Part shown: piece after piece, positions 51,050 through 59,948 of the stretch
How the letters are laid out: each line of letters starts with the position of its first letter
Position numbering within the stretch: position 1 is the stretch's first letter
Assembly (NCBI GenBank): GCA_050301235.1
Contig: JBNKZD010000258.1
Location: 25,221 to 89,220 of the forward strand
Source of the DNA: JAFGIN01 sp050301235
GTDB taxonomy: Bacteria; Fibrobacterota; Chitinivibrionia; Chitinivibrionales; Chitinispirillaceae
DNA length: 64,000 nucleotides
Reading direction: 5' to 3'
Made by a program: the position numbers and the translations under genes
The notes under the pieces: generated by a model
The model's database searches: none
What the model was told of the DNA's origin: nothing
Seen by the model: the letters and a program-made list of their open reading frames with translations, nothing else

Positions 51050-51316
51050 GTGCATTTGCAGCCCAGCCATTTAGTAAGAGCACAAGTAATATATCTTTCG
51101 TTGGCTCTTCCCATCGGATATCTGGTTACGATGAGTATGTATAATTTGAAAGGAATGGAAATTCGAAATCTTGCAAAGGAATATCTTAATTCTGGAAAGT
51201 ATACAATCGAGTGGGACCGACGTAATAACTAAGGATCTTACGTCCCTGCAGGAAGCTTTATTATTAAAATGTGTTTTAATGGTCAAATTATAACTGATCA
51301 TTTATCATTAATTTAA
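51050..51316 (+). pseudogene. Remnant of a sorting-type (FlgD-Ig/T9SS-like) C-terminal domain with an in-frame stop
   Basis: The plus-strand frame reads LALPIGYLVTMSMYNLKG, MEIRNLAKEYLNSGKYTIEW, DRRNN, then TAA at 51230-51232. It continues in the same frame as GSYVPAGSFIIKMCFNGQII to a TAA at 51314-51316. The consensus WDGRNxxGxxVPxGxYxIxL shows the stop replaces one residue of an otherwise intact domain. Catalytic or binding domains upstream are gone (an in-frame stop lies at 51044). It is the tail of a lost secreted enzyme or surface protein. Confidence 0.8.
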
Positions 51317-51378
51317 TTACCACGAATAAATGAGCGCATTAAAAAGTATCTTCTACAAATATTTCTTAAGAATCTGGT

Positions 51379-52137
51379 TCAATCTTTTACAATTCTTACA
51401 ACGAACCCTTTGGTTTTCTGCACGTTATGCAGGATTATCGCCTGATTCTCATAGGTGAGAAACTCCGAGAACACCAGGTCTGCATACGTTGGAGTTGACG
51501 ACCACCAGTGACTCATGAGCCCCCGGTTTCCAAAAATACCATTCGAATACCTTGACCCACCCGGCAATGCTGAGAAGCCACTTTTATTGTTTAATGAGCG
51601 ATCATTTCCGATTGTACCGGCTGTAGCACTGTATTTCCAGTCATTTTGTGAAGCTATTGACTTTGCAATTTTGTTATCATTTAAGGTGCTGTCCCAGTTG
51701 TAACCATTGGCAATAAGATAGTCTCTTAGTTTGTTCCAGTCATTCTGTGATGGAACGTGCCATCCTTTGGGAACAAGTTTTCCTGTGTTTACTGCATACC
51801 AGTTATAGAAGAGGCCATACTTTCTTATAGTATCTGCATTTTCGCTGTTAAAGTAACTACAATAAGCACCGAAAGTGCAGTTACTCCAGGCTGTATCACC
51901 CGTAACAAGTGGTATTGCAGTACCATCATTATATTTTGTCGTCCGAAGGTCTTCAACAGTCCATAATTGACTCCCGATTCGAATCGTGTGATATTCGTTT
52001 CCCTCTACATCAGTGATTATAACCGGGTCACTTTCATCTTCGTCTGGATTACTGCTATTTACCTTTTCACTTTTACAACTAAAATTTAGCATCGAAGTAG
52101 CAATACATATAAGCAGATATGCGGTAACATTGTTCAT
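51379..52137 (-). CDS. FISUMP-type lipoprotein
   Basis: 252 residues with a lipoprotein-like signal (MLNFSC, Cys21) and then a Fibrobacter succinogenes major paralogous domain (TIGR02145). Hallmarks in order: DVEGNEYHTIRIGSQLWTVEDL, YNDGTAIPLV, AWSNCTFGAYCSYFN, YGLFYNWYAV, GWHVPSQNDWNKLRDYL, GFSALPGGSRYSNG, HWWSSTPTYAD and GFVVRIVKD. These proteins are surface-exposed; the fold is related to C-type-lectin/FGE-like domains and the role is unknown. It is a strong marker for Fibrobacterota or neighbouring phyla. Confidence 0.88.
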   Translation of the reverse strand: MNNVTAYLLICIATSMLNFSCKSEKVNSSNPDEDESDPVIITDVEGNEYHTIRIGSQLWTVEDLRTTKYNDGTAIPLVTGDTAWSNCTFGAYCSYFNSENADTIRKYGLFYNWYAVNTGKLVPKGWHVPSQNDWNKLRDYLIANGYNWDSTLNDNKIAKSIASQNDWKYSATAGTIGNDRSLNNKSGFSALPGGSRYSNGIFGNRGLMSHWWSSTPTYADLVFSEFLTYENQAIILHNVQKTKGFVVRIVKD

Positions 52138-52386
52138 TGCCAGTCCCCATTTGATGTATTTACCATTGGAATTAACTTTTCTTTTTAAAAATCTTTACAT
52201 ATACACTTTTTGCCTGAAAATATTAAGGAAATCCTTATTTATGACTGTTGCAAAAATGGCGCCAAAATCGATAGTTACCTGCAACAACAGTTTATGGGTC
52301 ATATTCATTTAAGGATTGATATATCGTTCTTCGGTGTGGAATAAGTTTTGATAAATATCAGGGTTGTGATATATATAAAGTATTGA

Positions 52387-53490
52387 ATGAAAGCAGGTGC
52401 TATGAACAGAAATGAACTTGAGAAGGATCCGAAGAAACCATCATTATCAAAAACAATTGTATTTGGACTGTTCATTAAAAGTTTTCTAATAATTATTATA
52501 CTTCTAACAATTTTCATGACAGGAGTTTTTACGGGTAAAAACAAGGTAGTCCCTTTTGTTAATACACGGAGTGAATACATGATAGGTATGTACAGCGGCA
52601 ATTCTCCTTTTTCACTACACCCTCTAACACATATTAATCCTGTCATTACAGCGGGTATGGTTACAGATATAGATGCAGGTTTTGTTGCAGATCCTTTTAT
52701 GATAAATAACCAGGGACGGTGGTATCTTTTTTTTGAAATCATGAAAGAACCACAGCATAAAGGTGTTATCGGACTGGCAACCAGCACTGATTGTCATGAA
52801 TGGAAATATGACAGAGTTGTTCTTGAAGAACCATTCCATCTCTCGTACCCCATGATTTTCCAGTATAACGGAGAGATTCTCATGATACCGGAAAGCCATG
52901 CAAATTATGAAATCAGTATTTACAAAGCAGACACCTTTCCTTATGGCTGGAAAAAATATTGCACTTTAATAGAGGGGAATTTTTCTGATCCAACTGTTGT
53001 ATATCACGATAAACACTGGTATTTATTTACTGTAGATCGAGATGATATCCTTCATCTTTTCTGGGCAGATGACGTTTTTGGTCCATGGCAGGTCCATCCA
53101 CGAAGTCCAATTGTCAAATTCGACCTTGAAAATGCGCGTCCATGCGGAAGGATTATTACCCTGGGCGATTCAATAATCCGGTTTACTCAAAATTGTAAAC
53201 CGGGGTATGGGTGGGACATACGGGCTTTTATAATATCTGAGATTTCTCCCGAAAATTACACAGAAAAACCATACAGCAATAATCCATTACTTAAAGGAAC
53301 AGGGATTATTACTGATTGGAATGGTATCAGAATGCATCAGATTGATCTTCACAAGACAGGAGCAAACAATTGGATTGCTGTTACTGATGGAGTTGGTAAA
53401 TGGTCTGAATTTGGTGTAGGATTGTTTGGTGAAAAAACAACTTTGTCTATAGGACCGAAATTTTCTATAATAACACCGTACCGAAAGTAG
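52387..53490 (+). CDS. Membrane-anchored GINT1-N-like beta-propeller protein
   Basis: 367 residues: a short cytoplasmic tail, one transmembrane helix (about 20-43), then a five-bladed-propeller-like domain. Its features match the N-terminal domain of plant glucosamine inositolphosphorylceramide transferase and related GH43-like folds: DPFMINNQGRWYLFFEI, GVIGLATSTDCHEWKYDRVVL, LSYPMIFQYNGEILMIPES, FSDPTVVYHDKHWYLF, and RPCGRIITLGDSIIRFTQNC. In bacteria this domain occurs in surface-glycan loci; the activity is unproven. It is convergent with a polysaccharide flippase gene, which suits a glycan role. An in-frame ATG at 52402 (AGGTGCT before it) is an alternative start. Confidence 0.72.
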   Translation: MKAGAMNRNELEKDPKKPSLSKTIVFGLFIKSFLIIIILLTIFMTGVFTGKNKVVPFVNTRSEYMIGMYSGNSPFSLHPLTHINPVITAGMVTDIDAGFVADPFMINNQGRWYLFFEIMKEPQHKGVIGLATSTDCHEWKYDRVVLEEPFHLSYPMIFQYNGEILMIPESHANYEISIYKADTFPYGWKKYCTLIEGNFSDPTVVYHDKHWYLFTVDRDDILHLFWADDVFGPWQVHPRSPIVKFDLENARPCGRIITLGDSIIRFTQNCKPGYGWDIRAFIISEISPENYTEKPYSNNPLLKGTGIITDWNGIRMHQIDLHKTGANNWIAVTDGVGKWSEFGVGLFGEKTTLSIGPKFSIITPYRK

Positions 53491-53521
53491 CTGTCTCTAC
53501 AAAACGGCCTTTAAGAAACTA

Positions 53522-55078
53522 TCACTCTGGTGTTGACCTGCGCATTGATGGTATCATTGTTTTCAAAATATCATAGAATTCCCGAAGAGGACTTGAACCC
53601 CGGTATAGCACCACAAGAAGAACTGTATATATTGCTGTAAATGCTGTAAATGAAATTGATAATTTCAACAACAGAGTATCAAGAGATAACATCTTCGAAA
53701 TATACCAGTTTACAACTCCTGCTCCAGCTGCTGCTGCATAATATCTCCATGTTCCCGAAACCAGAAATCCTATGCTCAGATTTACCGGCTTTCCGGCGTA
53801 CAGAATCGCAGGAATTGCAAGTAAATAAAGACTGAAGGTGTAACCGACTGCAACACCGGTTGCTCCAAAAATAATTCCGATTAGAAAAGAGATCACTGTA
53901 ACAATAGTTCCAAAAATACCCCATCGTAACCACCGATCAGTTCGTCCGAGAGCCACATGAAGCCAGCTGGTTGTACCATAAATTATCTGAATGCCTGCAC
54001 TCAGCCCGAAAATGTTGAAAAATTCTGTTGCCGATTCCCATTGTGGTCCAAGCAGGAGCATGATAAGGTCATGTCCGTTTGCTGCAAGACAGGTGCTGAG
54101 TGGCATGCCAATAAAAGAAACAGCTGTGAGCGCTTTCATATAATACTTTTTGAAACGTTCAGGATCATTTCTCAATTTGGTTAGAGTCGTGACTGCAACA
54201 CCATGCAGCGGAATACACAATTGATTAATTGGTACAATAAACAGGTAATACGCCCTGGAATATAATCCAAGTGTTCCAGCACCGGTTCTCCATCCGACCA
54301 GTGCCTTATCAAGATTGCGCGCGAAATAATTCAAAGTAAAAAAACCCAGAGTATTTGCACCGAAGGCAATCAACCCTTTGACTTGAGCATCACGGATGGG
54401 GAGTCCGGGACGCCAGCCACAGAAGATCCAGGCTCCGATTCCAATCATAAGTGAATGAATCAACGGCCTCGCTACCAGTGCCCAGTAACCCGCACCATTC
54501 AGAGCAATAAGAATGGTAAACAAAGTGCTTCCGATGGCTGCGCAAATTTCAATTATTGCAATATGGCTGAAAAACATACCCCTTCGCAGGAGTGCGGTAT
54601 GTTGAGTTGTCAATCCTGCAAAAACGAAACTCGTTGACGATATAACAGTTATCATTGTTAAACGAGATTCATGATAGAAATGAGAAATTATCGGGGCACA
54701 TGCTGATACACATACAGCGACCAGTATGCTGAAACCAAAATTGATCCAGAATAATGTACTTACCTGGTTGTGGTTGATATGTTCACTCTGAATCGTCGCT
54801 TCGGTGAGGCCCAGATCTTTGAAAATCAGAAAAAAGCCCGTAACCGTGGTAACCATCGCAACAATGCCAAAATCCTCAGGGGAAAGTATCCGTGCCAGCA
54901 GAACCGTTCCACCAAGTTGTAAAATAAAATCAGTTGTTCGGGCAACTAATGAAGCACCTCCACCACGTACGGCTCTTTTTTTAAGATCTGATTTTAAATG
55001 GTCTGTCGAGAAATAATCGGTTTTTTTTTTTGAATTTCGCTGTAGCTTTCGATCTGCTATCGGGTCTGCAACTTTCAT
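53522..55078 (-). CDS. Polysaccharide/oligosaccharide flippase (Wzx/MOP family)
   Basis: 518 residues with about 12-14 hydrophobic helices. The family opening is GGASLVARTTDFILQLGGTVLLARILSPEDFG, followed by MVTTVTGFFLIFKDLGLTEA. It belongs to the polysaccharide-synthesis MOP exporters that flip undecaprenyl-linked O-antigen or capsule units across the inner membrane. A basic N-terminal tail (about 40 residues) precedes the first helix. It may act with the GINT1-like gene that converges on it from the left and with manC elsewhere in the window, but no glycosyltransferase cluster is adjacent. Confidence 0.85.
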   Translation of the reverse strand: MKVADPIADRKLQRNSKKKTDYFSTDHLKSDLKKRAVRGGGASLVARTTDFILQLGGTVLLARILSPEDFGIVAMVTTVTGFFLIFKDLGLTEATIQSEHINHNQVSTLFWINFGFSILVAVCVSACAPIISHFYHESRLTMITVISSTSFVFAGLTTQHTALLRRGMFFSHIAIIEICAAIGSTLFTILIALNGAGYWALVARPLIHSLMIGIGAWIFCGWRPGLPIRDAQVKGLIAFGANTLGFFTLNYFARNLDKALVGWRTGAGTLGLYSRAYYLFIVPINQLCIPLHGVAVTTLTKLRNDPERFKKYYMKALTAVSFIGMPLSTCLAANGHDLIMLLLGPQWESATEFFNIFGLSAGIQIIYGTTSWLHVALGRTDRWLRWGIFGTIVTVISFLIGIIFGATGVAVGYTFSLYLLAIPAILYAGKPVNLSIGFLVSGTWRYYAAAAGAGVVNWYISKMLSLDTLLLKLSISFTAFTAIYTVLLVVLYRGSSPLREFYDILKTMIPSMRRSTPE

Positions 55079-55136
55079 ACTTCTCCATCTGTGGTTAGAA
55101 GAAGCTGAATTGCAAATTACTGTCCAAGTTTGTTGC

Positions 55137-56825
55137 TCATTTAAACCTGATCAACCGGTCATCTTCCCGCTGATTCATGAAGCATAGTTTTATCCAGCTG
55201 GCACTACGCACCGATTTATCAATTCTGAATTCATCAAGATTCCCGAAAAAATAACGGGCAGAGCCATTTGGCACATTTGATGAATCATAGCGACATCTCC
55301 CAACTTCATCATTGGCATACCCGCTGATTGTTTTAACACAACCATGGACCGAGTTTTCAAGAACGCCATTCACATAGAGAAAATTACCCTGCTCTCCCCA
55401 GGACCATGCTGCATGATACCAGGTGCCGGCACTGAATACATTTGTTTTGCTGTCAAGATAGCAGCCGCCGGTCCCATTTTCTTGTTTGGAAAGAAGATTC
55501 CCTGCAGCTCCTGTCGGGCGAACTGTTGTAACATTTGAATCTGTATAGAAATCTTTCCCTCTAAGACTGAGTATGAAATTAATACTGTCATAGCTCGTTT
55601 TCCCCCAGATTCCCTGAGAATAACTTATAGATGTATCGGTGGTCACTCCGGGGTTGAACCAGAATGAGATAGTACCACGGGGTCGATCGGGAAGATCACC
55701 CAGGGAGATATAGCTTGTCCCGTTGAAATTCCGGGAGTTTCCGATAATCCCATTGCTGGCATCTTTTGTATTGCTATCAATACCATTATAATTATTAGCC
55801 GTAGCATCAAAAAGATTTCCGGCAAAATGGTAACCAGCGAAAAAGCCGTTTGATGTATCAAATACATTTTTCCCATTTGCAGCTGGTATTGCAACGGGAT
55901 TACCATAATACATGACAATTGACTGTGCTCTATTTCCATAAACGGTATCTATCAAGACCCAGATCGCTGCTTTAGCAAGAGAACTGTCCCATTGTTCTAC
56001 TTCAAATGGAAGGGGCTTTCCCGAAAGTTTAGAAAATCTGCAATCAACACCATTGTCACGCGACAAGCTGAAATCATGATTATTTTTTGTGAGTCGTAGC
56101 AAAACTGGTACAGAGTACACATCAGTTTGAACATCTGCTCCCGATGATGTTGTATTGAGTTCAATTTCGGTCCGGTATTTCCATCCCGCAAAAGGAATCG
56201 TAACAGACTGCGCTGAAATGGCTTTTACACTGTCCAGCTCGACTGACTCTGCCGGCTGGTTTTCTGCCACAATTTTCAGGTGGAAAACACCTTCGGGAAT
56301 TTTTTCGATCACAAAGGATCCGTCATTTTCCACAGGGATGATTCGGGACGAGCCATAGATAAGTATATAGCGGCTTTCGGATGTATCTTTTACCACGCCT
56401 GCATTACCTTCAATAATTGCATAAGGCTGCAGCGTATCTTTGAGGATGATTGTCTGCGAATCTGATTCCCAGACTGATATATTCATCAATACAGCACTGG
56501 AATTTTCATCGTTAACTTCGATCGTATACTTGCCTTCATCGATTTCAGTTATCACGAATGCCCCGGAGTCATCGGTAAAAAACTCCTTGATTCTTAACGA
56601 ATCGGGGGTGGAAGCAGAAGATACTTCCGGGAGATAGTCTGCGGCAGCAATAGTCACCCTGACGCCTGCTGCCCGCAGACCATCATGATTATATATAACT
56701 GCCGCAACTCTGGCATTTCCTGTATCAGTGGTACCACCGGCATTCGGGTGTTCAGAACAATTCAGAAGCAGCAGGCTAAAAACGATCAAAATCTGAAACA
56801 GGAGAGTCTTTTCAGACACCTTCAT
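55137..56825 (-). CDS. Lipoprotein with carboxypeptidase-regulatory-like, DUF2341 and LamG domains
   Basis: 562 residues: lipobox LLLNC (Cys23), then two SpaA/carboxypeptidase-regulatory-like sandwiches (about 40-210: AAVIYNHDGLRAAGVRVTIA, FVITEIDEGKYTIEV). A DUF2341 segment follows (about 220-330: GWKYRTEIEL ... VPVLLRLTKNNHDF ... IVMYYGNP). The C-terminus is a LamG/concanavalin-like domain (about 345-560: NSRNFNGTSYISLGDLPDRP, GTISFWFNPGV, WYHAAWSWGEQGNFLYVNG, GNLDEFRIDK). Probably a surface glycan-binding protein. It starts within the stop of the upstream TIGR02147 gene (ATGA), exactly as the lipoprotein-like gene at 3578-3898 does. Confidence 0.85.
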   Translation of the reverse strand: MKVSEKTLLFQILIVFSLLLLNCSEHPNAGGTTDTGNARVAAVIYNHDGLRAAGVRVTIAAADYLPEVSSASTPDSLRIKEFFTDDSGAFVITEIDEGKYTIEVNDENSSAVLMNISVWESDSQTIILKDTLQPYAIIEGNAGVVKDTSESRYILIYGSSRIIPVENDGSFVIEKIPEGVFHLKIVAENQPAESVELDSVKAISAQSVTIPFAGWKYRTEIELNTTSSGADVQTDVYSVPVLLRLTKNNHDFSLSRDNGVDCRFSKLSGKPLPFEVEQWDSSLAKAAIWVLIDTVYGNRAQSIVMYYGNPVAIPAANGKNVFDTSNGFFAGYHFAGNLFDATANNYNGIDSNTKDASNGIIGNSRNFNGTSYISLGDLPDRPRGTISFWFNPGVTTDTSISYSQGIWGKTSYDSINFILSLRGKDFYTDSNVTTVRPTGAAGNLLSKQENGTGGCYLDSKTNVFSAGTWYHAAWSWGEQGNFLYVNGVLENSVHGCVKTISGYANDEVGRCRYDSSNVPNGSARYFFGNLDEFRIDKSVRSASWIKLCFMNQREDDRLIRFK

Positions 56826-57679
56826 GGTGTATCCTCATCAAGAAATGCGGCATCAGATGAAATCTCTTCACTGACAGGAAACAGGGAAAGGGTAATCTGA
56901 TAAATCCGTTCACTATGTGTGTCATGATTCACGATGTTTTTAACCCGATCCTTGAATGCCTCAATTTCAGTCGCCAGTATTGCGTAAGTCTGGTGTGAAA
57001 TACCCATAGTTATACCAGATATATGCCGCTTATCCTTCGCTATAGTATCCAGCGCTGTTTTGGAGTGATCGATCATTTTCCTGGTAAATGATCGCACTGC
57101 AATTGATGTAATCGACTCATCTGCAATAACTGCTGCAGCGGTTTGTTTATATGTACCATTTTTCAGCTTCTCAATAAGCTTCAAACGAAGTAAAAGCTCG
57201 ATTGCGGCTTTAGCTTCGGCTGGTTGAATCGATGGTTTGCATGCAGCGGCAATTGCCTGGTAATCATCTTTGAAATCCTTTGCACAAATCATCTCCCGGA
57301 TAACCGGAGTATACCAGCTAACAAAGTAATCAAATTGATCAGCATTGAGAACAGATTCCTTTACCCCCGGCGCCATCGACCTCAAAGCTAAATAGTACTG
57401 TTGCTTCTCACTTAAAGTCTTGGCCTGGTTAAACAGCACCAGATTTTGAAAATATAGCTTTTCTTTAGCCTTTAATCCAAGCGCTTTGCTGAATCGTTCA
57501 CACATCTGACTGGTAAGGTTCCGTTTGCCTTCAATGACACTTTTCAGAAATGAGGGGGAGTTGATACCAATTTTCTGAGCGAAATAGCGATAAGAAAAGA
57601 AATGTGAAGTTTCTTTTTTGTTCTGATAATAATCGGAAAGGAATTTTCTATAATCTATATATTCAAATATCGGTTGCAT
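56822..57679 (-). CDS. TIGR02147/DUF4423 family regulator-like protein (second copy)
   Basis: 285 residues homologous along its length to the protein at 3895-4746. The opening is IFEYIDYRKFLSDYYQ. A helix-turn-helix-like segment follows (about 28-58, SYRYFAQKIGINSPSFLKSVIEG). Also shared are LVLFNQAK, the block DQFDYFVSWYTPVIREM, a winged-helix-like LLLRLKLIEKLKNGTYK, and the ending YQITLSLFPVSEE. The stop overlaps the ATG of the DUF2341/LamG lipoprotein by 4 bases. Probably a cytoplasmic regulator tied to the expression or state of that lipoprotein; no ligand can be read. Confidence 0.82.
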   Translation of the reverse strand: MQPIFEYIDYRKFLSDYYQNKKETSHFFSYRYFAQKIGINSPSFLKSVIEGKRNLTSQMCERFSKALGLKAKEKLYFQNLVLFNQAKTLSEKQQYYLALRSMAPGVKESVLNADQFDYFVSWYTPVIREMICAKDFKDDYQAIAAACKPSIQPAEAKAAIELLLRLKLIEKLKNGTYKQTAAAVIADESITSIAVRSFTRKMIDHSKTALDTIAKDKRHISGITMGISHQTYAILATEIEAFKDRVKNIVNHDTHSERIYQITLSLFPVSEEISSDAAFLDEDTP

Positions 57680-58406
57680 GATACACTAATATAGGCAATA
57701 AAAAGTCTACCGGTGAAAGAAACTATGTAAAAGTATCATTTTTTTTGTACACAGAGTATGTACTTGCGATTAACCTCTCTTTCATACACCCTCGATGAAA
57801 ATGTATCGATAAAATTGATGGAAAGCATTCGGAAATCTCCCACCTCATTCAACCAGAGGCAGGAGATTTTGTGTGGCTGTTTTTCATTAGATCCTTAAAT
57901 AGATCGAGGGCGCTGTTACTACCATTACAGATCACCTCTCAGTGTTGTAGTGGTCCAGTCGAAATACTGCGGAGCATTGGGTTTGGAACCCAGATCGGTC
58001 TTGAAATCACCTGCTTTAACAGAAGTTTTTCCCAAAAGGAATCTGTCAATTACGGCGTTGAGTGATGGCGTAAAGTGTGACTGCAGTGTACTCATTACTT
58101 CCGCAACTGATGGAGCAACTTTGAATTCCCCATCTGCGGCGGTGACTAATAATATGCATGAAAATTTTATCAGATGTTCGGTATCACATCGTAATCCCCC
58201 CAAAAAAGCACTTCTATATCTGCTTATAATAAGAAAGTAGAAGATAAGGTTCCTGTTAAATTGTAGTTTGTCATAAAATTTCGTACACGTAATGTACACA
58301 GTTTGTAGACGGAAACAGGAGGGGCATTATATTAAAAACTGTCTTTATTTTTTATGAACTTATATTATGCAGATAGAATATAAAGGTTTTAAATATCCGG
58401 GGGGAA
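57680..58406. other. Intergenic region with a probable gene remnant
   Basis: About 725 bases between the divergent TIGR02147 and CE6-type esterase genes. It contains a short palindrome (GTACA...TGTAC near 57758), an 8-bp stem (AAATCTCC...GGAGATTT near 57833-57870) and the coding remnant at 57925-58200. The esterase promoter lies at its right end. Confidence 0.45.
57925..58200 (-). pseudogene. C-terminal fragment of a hydrolase-like protein (possibly glucuronoyl esterase)
   Basis: The last ~70 codons of a minus-strand frame look coding: VTAADGEFKVAPSVAEVMS, then TLQSHFTPSLNAVIDRFLLG, KTSVKAGDFKTDLGSKPNAP, ending QYFDWTTTTLRGDL. The upstream part of the same frame is AT-rich and not protein-like. 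The LNAxIDRFLLGK block and the closing YFDWTT motif recall the C-terminus of CE15 glucuronoyl-esterase-like alpha/beta hydrolases, from memory and unverified. It sits next to a CE6-type esterase, so loss of a neighbouring polysaccharide esterase is plausible. Confidence 0.35.
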
Positions 58407-59543
58407 ATGTTGTTTTTAAAGAAAGTATTGTTAATTTCGTTACTGGCAGCCTTACCTGCAACTCAAATTTCGGCTGAACCAGACCCTGATTTTCATATCT
58501 ACTTATTGTTTGGACAGTCCAATATGGCAGGTGGTGCTGCCGGTCAGTATGATGGTGAAGGAACCAAAGGTGTTGATGATTATTGTGATACCAACCCAAG
58601 AGTGCAGGTACTTGCATGGGGTGATTGTAACCGGACCCCCTATCCTTGTCCAAACAGATTGCTGAAAAGAACATTTGATCAATGGTATACAGCATTTCCA
58701 CCCTATCATAATTGTCATGAAGGAATCGGTCCGGCAGATGGGTTCGGAAGAACTTTGCTTGATTCCATACGGCCTGATATAAAAATCGGTTTTGTTCCCT
58801 GTGCCTTATCCGGACAGAAGCTGGAAGTGTTCATGAAAGGGAGAAATGCTCCGATCGATGCGCATACTCAACCAACCAATGGATCAAAAAAAATAACCAG
58901 CGGTGGCTATGAGTGGATGGTAAAGCGATGCAAGATTGCTCAGGAAAAGGGTGTGCTCAAAGGGATACTTTTTCATCAGGGGGAAGCTGATAACGGAAGA
59001 TCCGGCTGGCCTGCTGATGTCAAAAGTATTGTTAATAATCTTAAAAAAGATCTTGGATTATGGGACAGTATCCCTTTCATCGCCGGTGAACTGCGCTATG
59101 ATGGGTGCTGTGCCGGTCATAACACGTTAGTAAATAAGCTGCCGGGAATGATACCTAATTGTGCAGTAGCTTCTGCCAATGGCATTGAACGTCGGCTTTC
59201 GCGGCCTGACGGACAGGTTGACGTGTACCATTTCAGCACCAAAGGAGCAAAAGAGTTTGGGAGAAGATACGCGATAGAATTTCTGAAACTCGCAAAAAAC
59301 TCATGGATACCAAGAATCGGTTCGGTAAAAACAGTTTCTCCGCAGACTGTTACTCGTCAGAAAATCCTCACTTCGACTGAGGGCTTTGTAAGTATCTATT
59401 CATTAAATGGGCACACAATAACTACCTTCATTAATGCTACCCCGGAAAATGCGATGCGCTCTATTAAAGCAAAGGGTGTGTATATCGTTTCCAGAAAACT
59501 CGAAAATGGTGAAACGGTGTCGATTCCTTTTGTGAAAAATTGA
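58407..59543 (+). CDS. Secreted CE6/SASA-type carbohydrate acetylesterase with sorting C-terminus
   Basis: 378 residues. Signal peptide to about residue 23 (ISA|EP). An SGNH-like esterase domain of the sialate-O-acetylesterase/CE6 family follows: the nucleophile Ser38 in LFGQSNMAGG, a Gly/Asn oxyanion region (FVPCALSGQKLEVF), ILFHQGEADNGRSGW, and the catalytic His region VYHFSTKGAKEFGRRYA. CE6 members remove acetyl groups from xylan. The final ~65 residues are a sorting-type tail (FVSIYSLNGHTITTF ... AKGVYIVSRKLENGE). GGGGGG-rich sequence before the ATG serves as ribosome site. It fits with the GH26 and GH44 genes as part of hemicellulose breakdown. Confidence 0.88.
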   Translation: MLFLKKVLLISLLAALPATQISAEPDPDFHIYLLFGQSNMAGGAAGQYDGEGTKGVDDYCDTNPRVQVLAWGDCNRTPYPCPNRLLKRTFDQWYTAFPPYHNCHEGIGPADGFGRTLLDSIRPDIKIGFVPCALSGQKLEVFMKGRNAPIDAHTQPTNGSKKITSGGYEWMVKRCKIAQEKGVLKGILFHQGEADNGRSGWPADVKSIVNNLKKDLGLWDSIPFIAGELRYDGCCAGHNTLVNKLPGMIPNCAVASANGIERRLSRPDGQVDVYHFSTKGAKEFGRRYAIEFLKLAKNSWIPRIGSVKTVSPQTVTRQKILTSTEGFVSIYSLNGHTITTFINATPENAMRSIKAKGVYIVSRKLENGETVSIPFVKN

Positions 59544-59948
59544 GTAATTTTGGTTATCTTATGGATGGGTTATTCTTGTTGAATATATGTGGACCCCGGA
59601 AATTATTGCAAAACAAAATACAATCATCAGACAAAGAGGACTGAAAGCCAATATACATGCTCAGCAGCCAGTGGTTCAGACATTACGCAATCAGATCAGA
59701 ATAAAGGGAATCTTGTCGGAAATTGCGTTGCTGTTACTGCGAATATTCGCATCCTGTAGGCACCTTCAAAATTCCCCTCCTTAGAGGGGTAAGGGGTGGG
59801 CTCTTCTCCGCGCAACTGCATTCACCCGCAGAAGCTCAATAGCATAAAAATATATTTCAAAACATGTATTGTAGCATTTAGCTCGTATCTGATTTTTGCA
59901 GGAAGATAAAAAAGTAAATGTCACAGCGAGGAAGGTGCAGCTCCCCGA
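59544..59948. other. Intergenic region with a REP-like hairpin
   Basis: About 400 bases between convergent genes. A perfect 6-bp hairpin (CCCCTC-CTTA-GAGGGG, 59774-59789) is followed by TAAGGGGTGGG, the style of dispersed REP-type repeats. A short open frame from 59587 has no protein-like features and was not called. Confidence 0.45.
59774..59800. repeat. REP-like GC-rich hairpin
   Basis: CCCCTC-CTTA-GAGGGG plus the trailing GGGGTGGG. It contrasts with the AT-rich surroundings. It shares the G-run style of the RAYT-flanking palindromes but not their exact sequence. Confidence 0.45.

Noticed and set aside
57925..57990. Possible tRNA (an anticodon-arm-like TGGGTTCCAAACCCA on the minus strand)
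   Set aside because: No D-arm, T-arm or acceptor stem could be found around it, and the minus-strand frame through it reads as protein.
57950..58240. Plus-strand 96-codon open frame
   Set aside because: It is antisense to the more protein-like minus-strand remnant and shows no recognisable domain.
59587..59784. Short plus-strand open frame of 65 codons
   Set aside because: No ribosome site, low protein-like character, and it runs into the REP-like hairpin.
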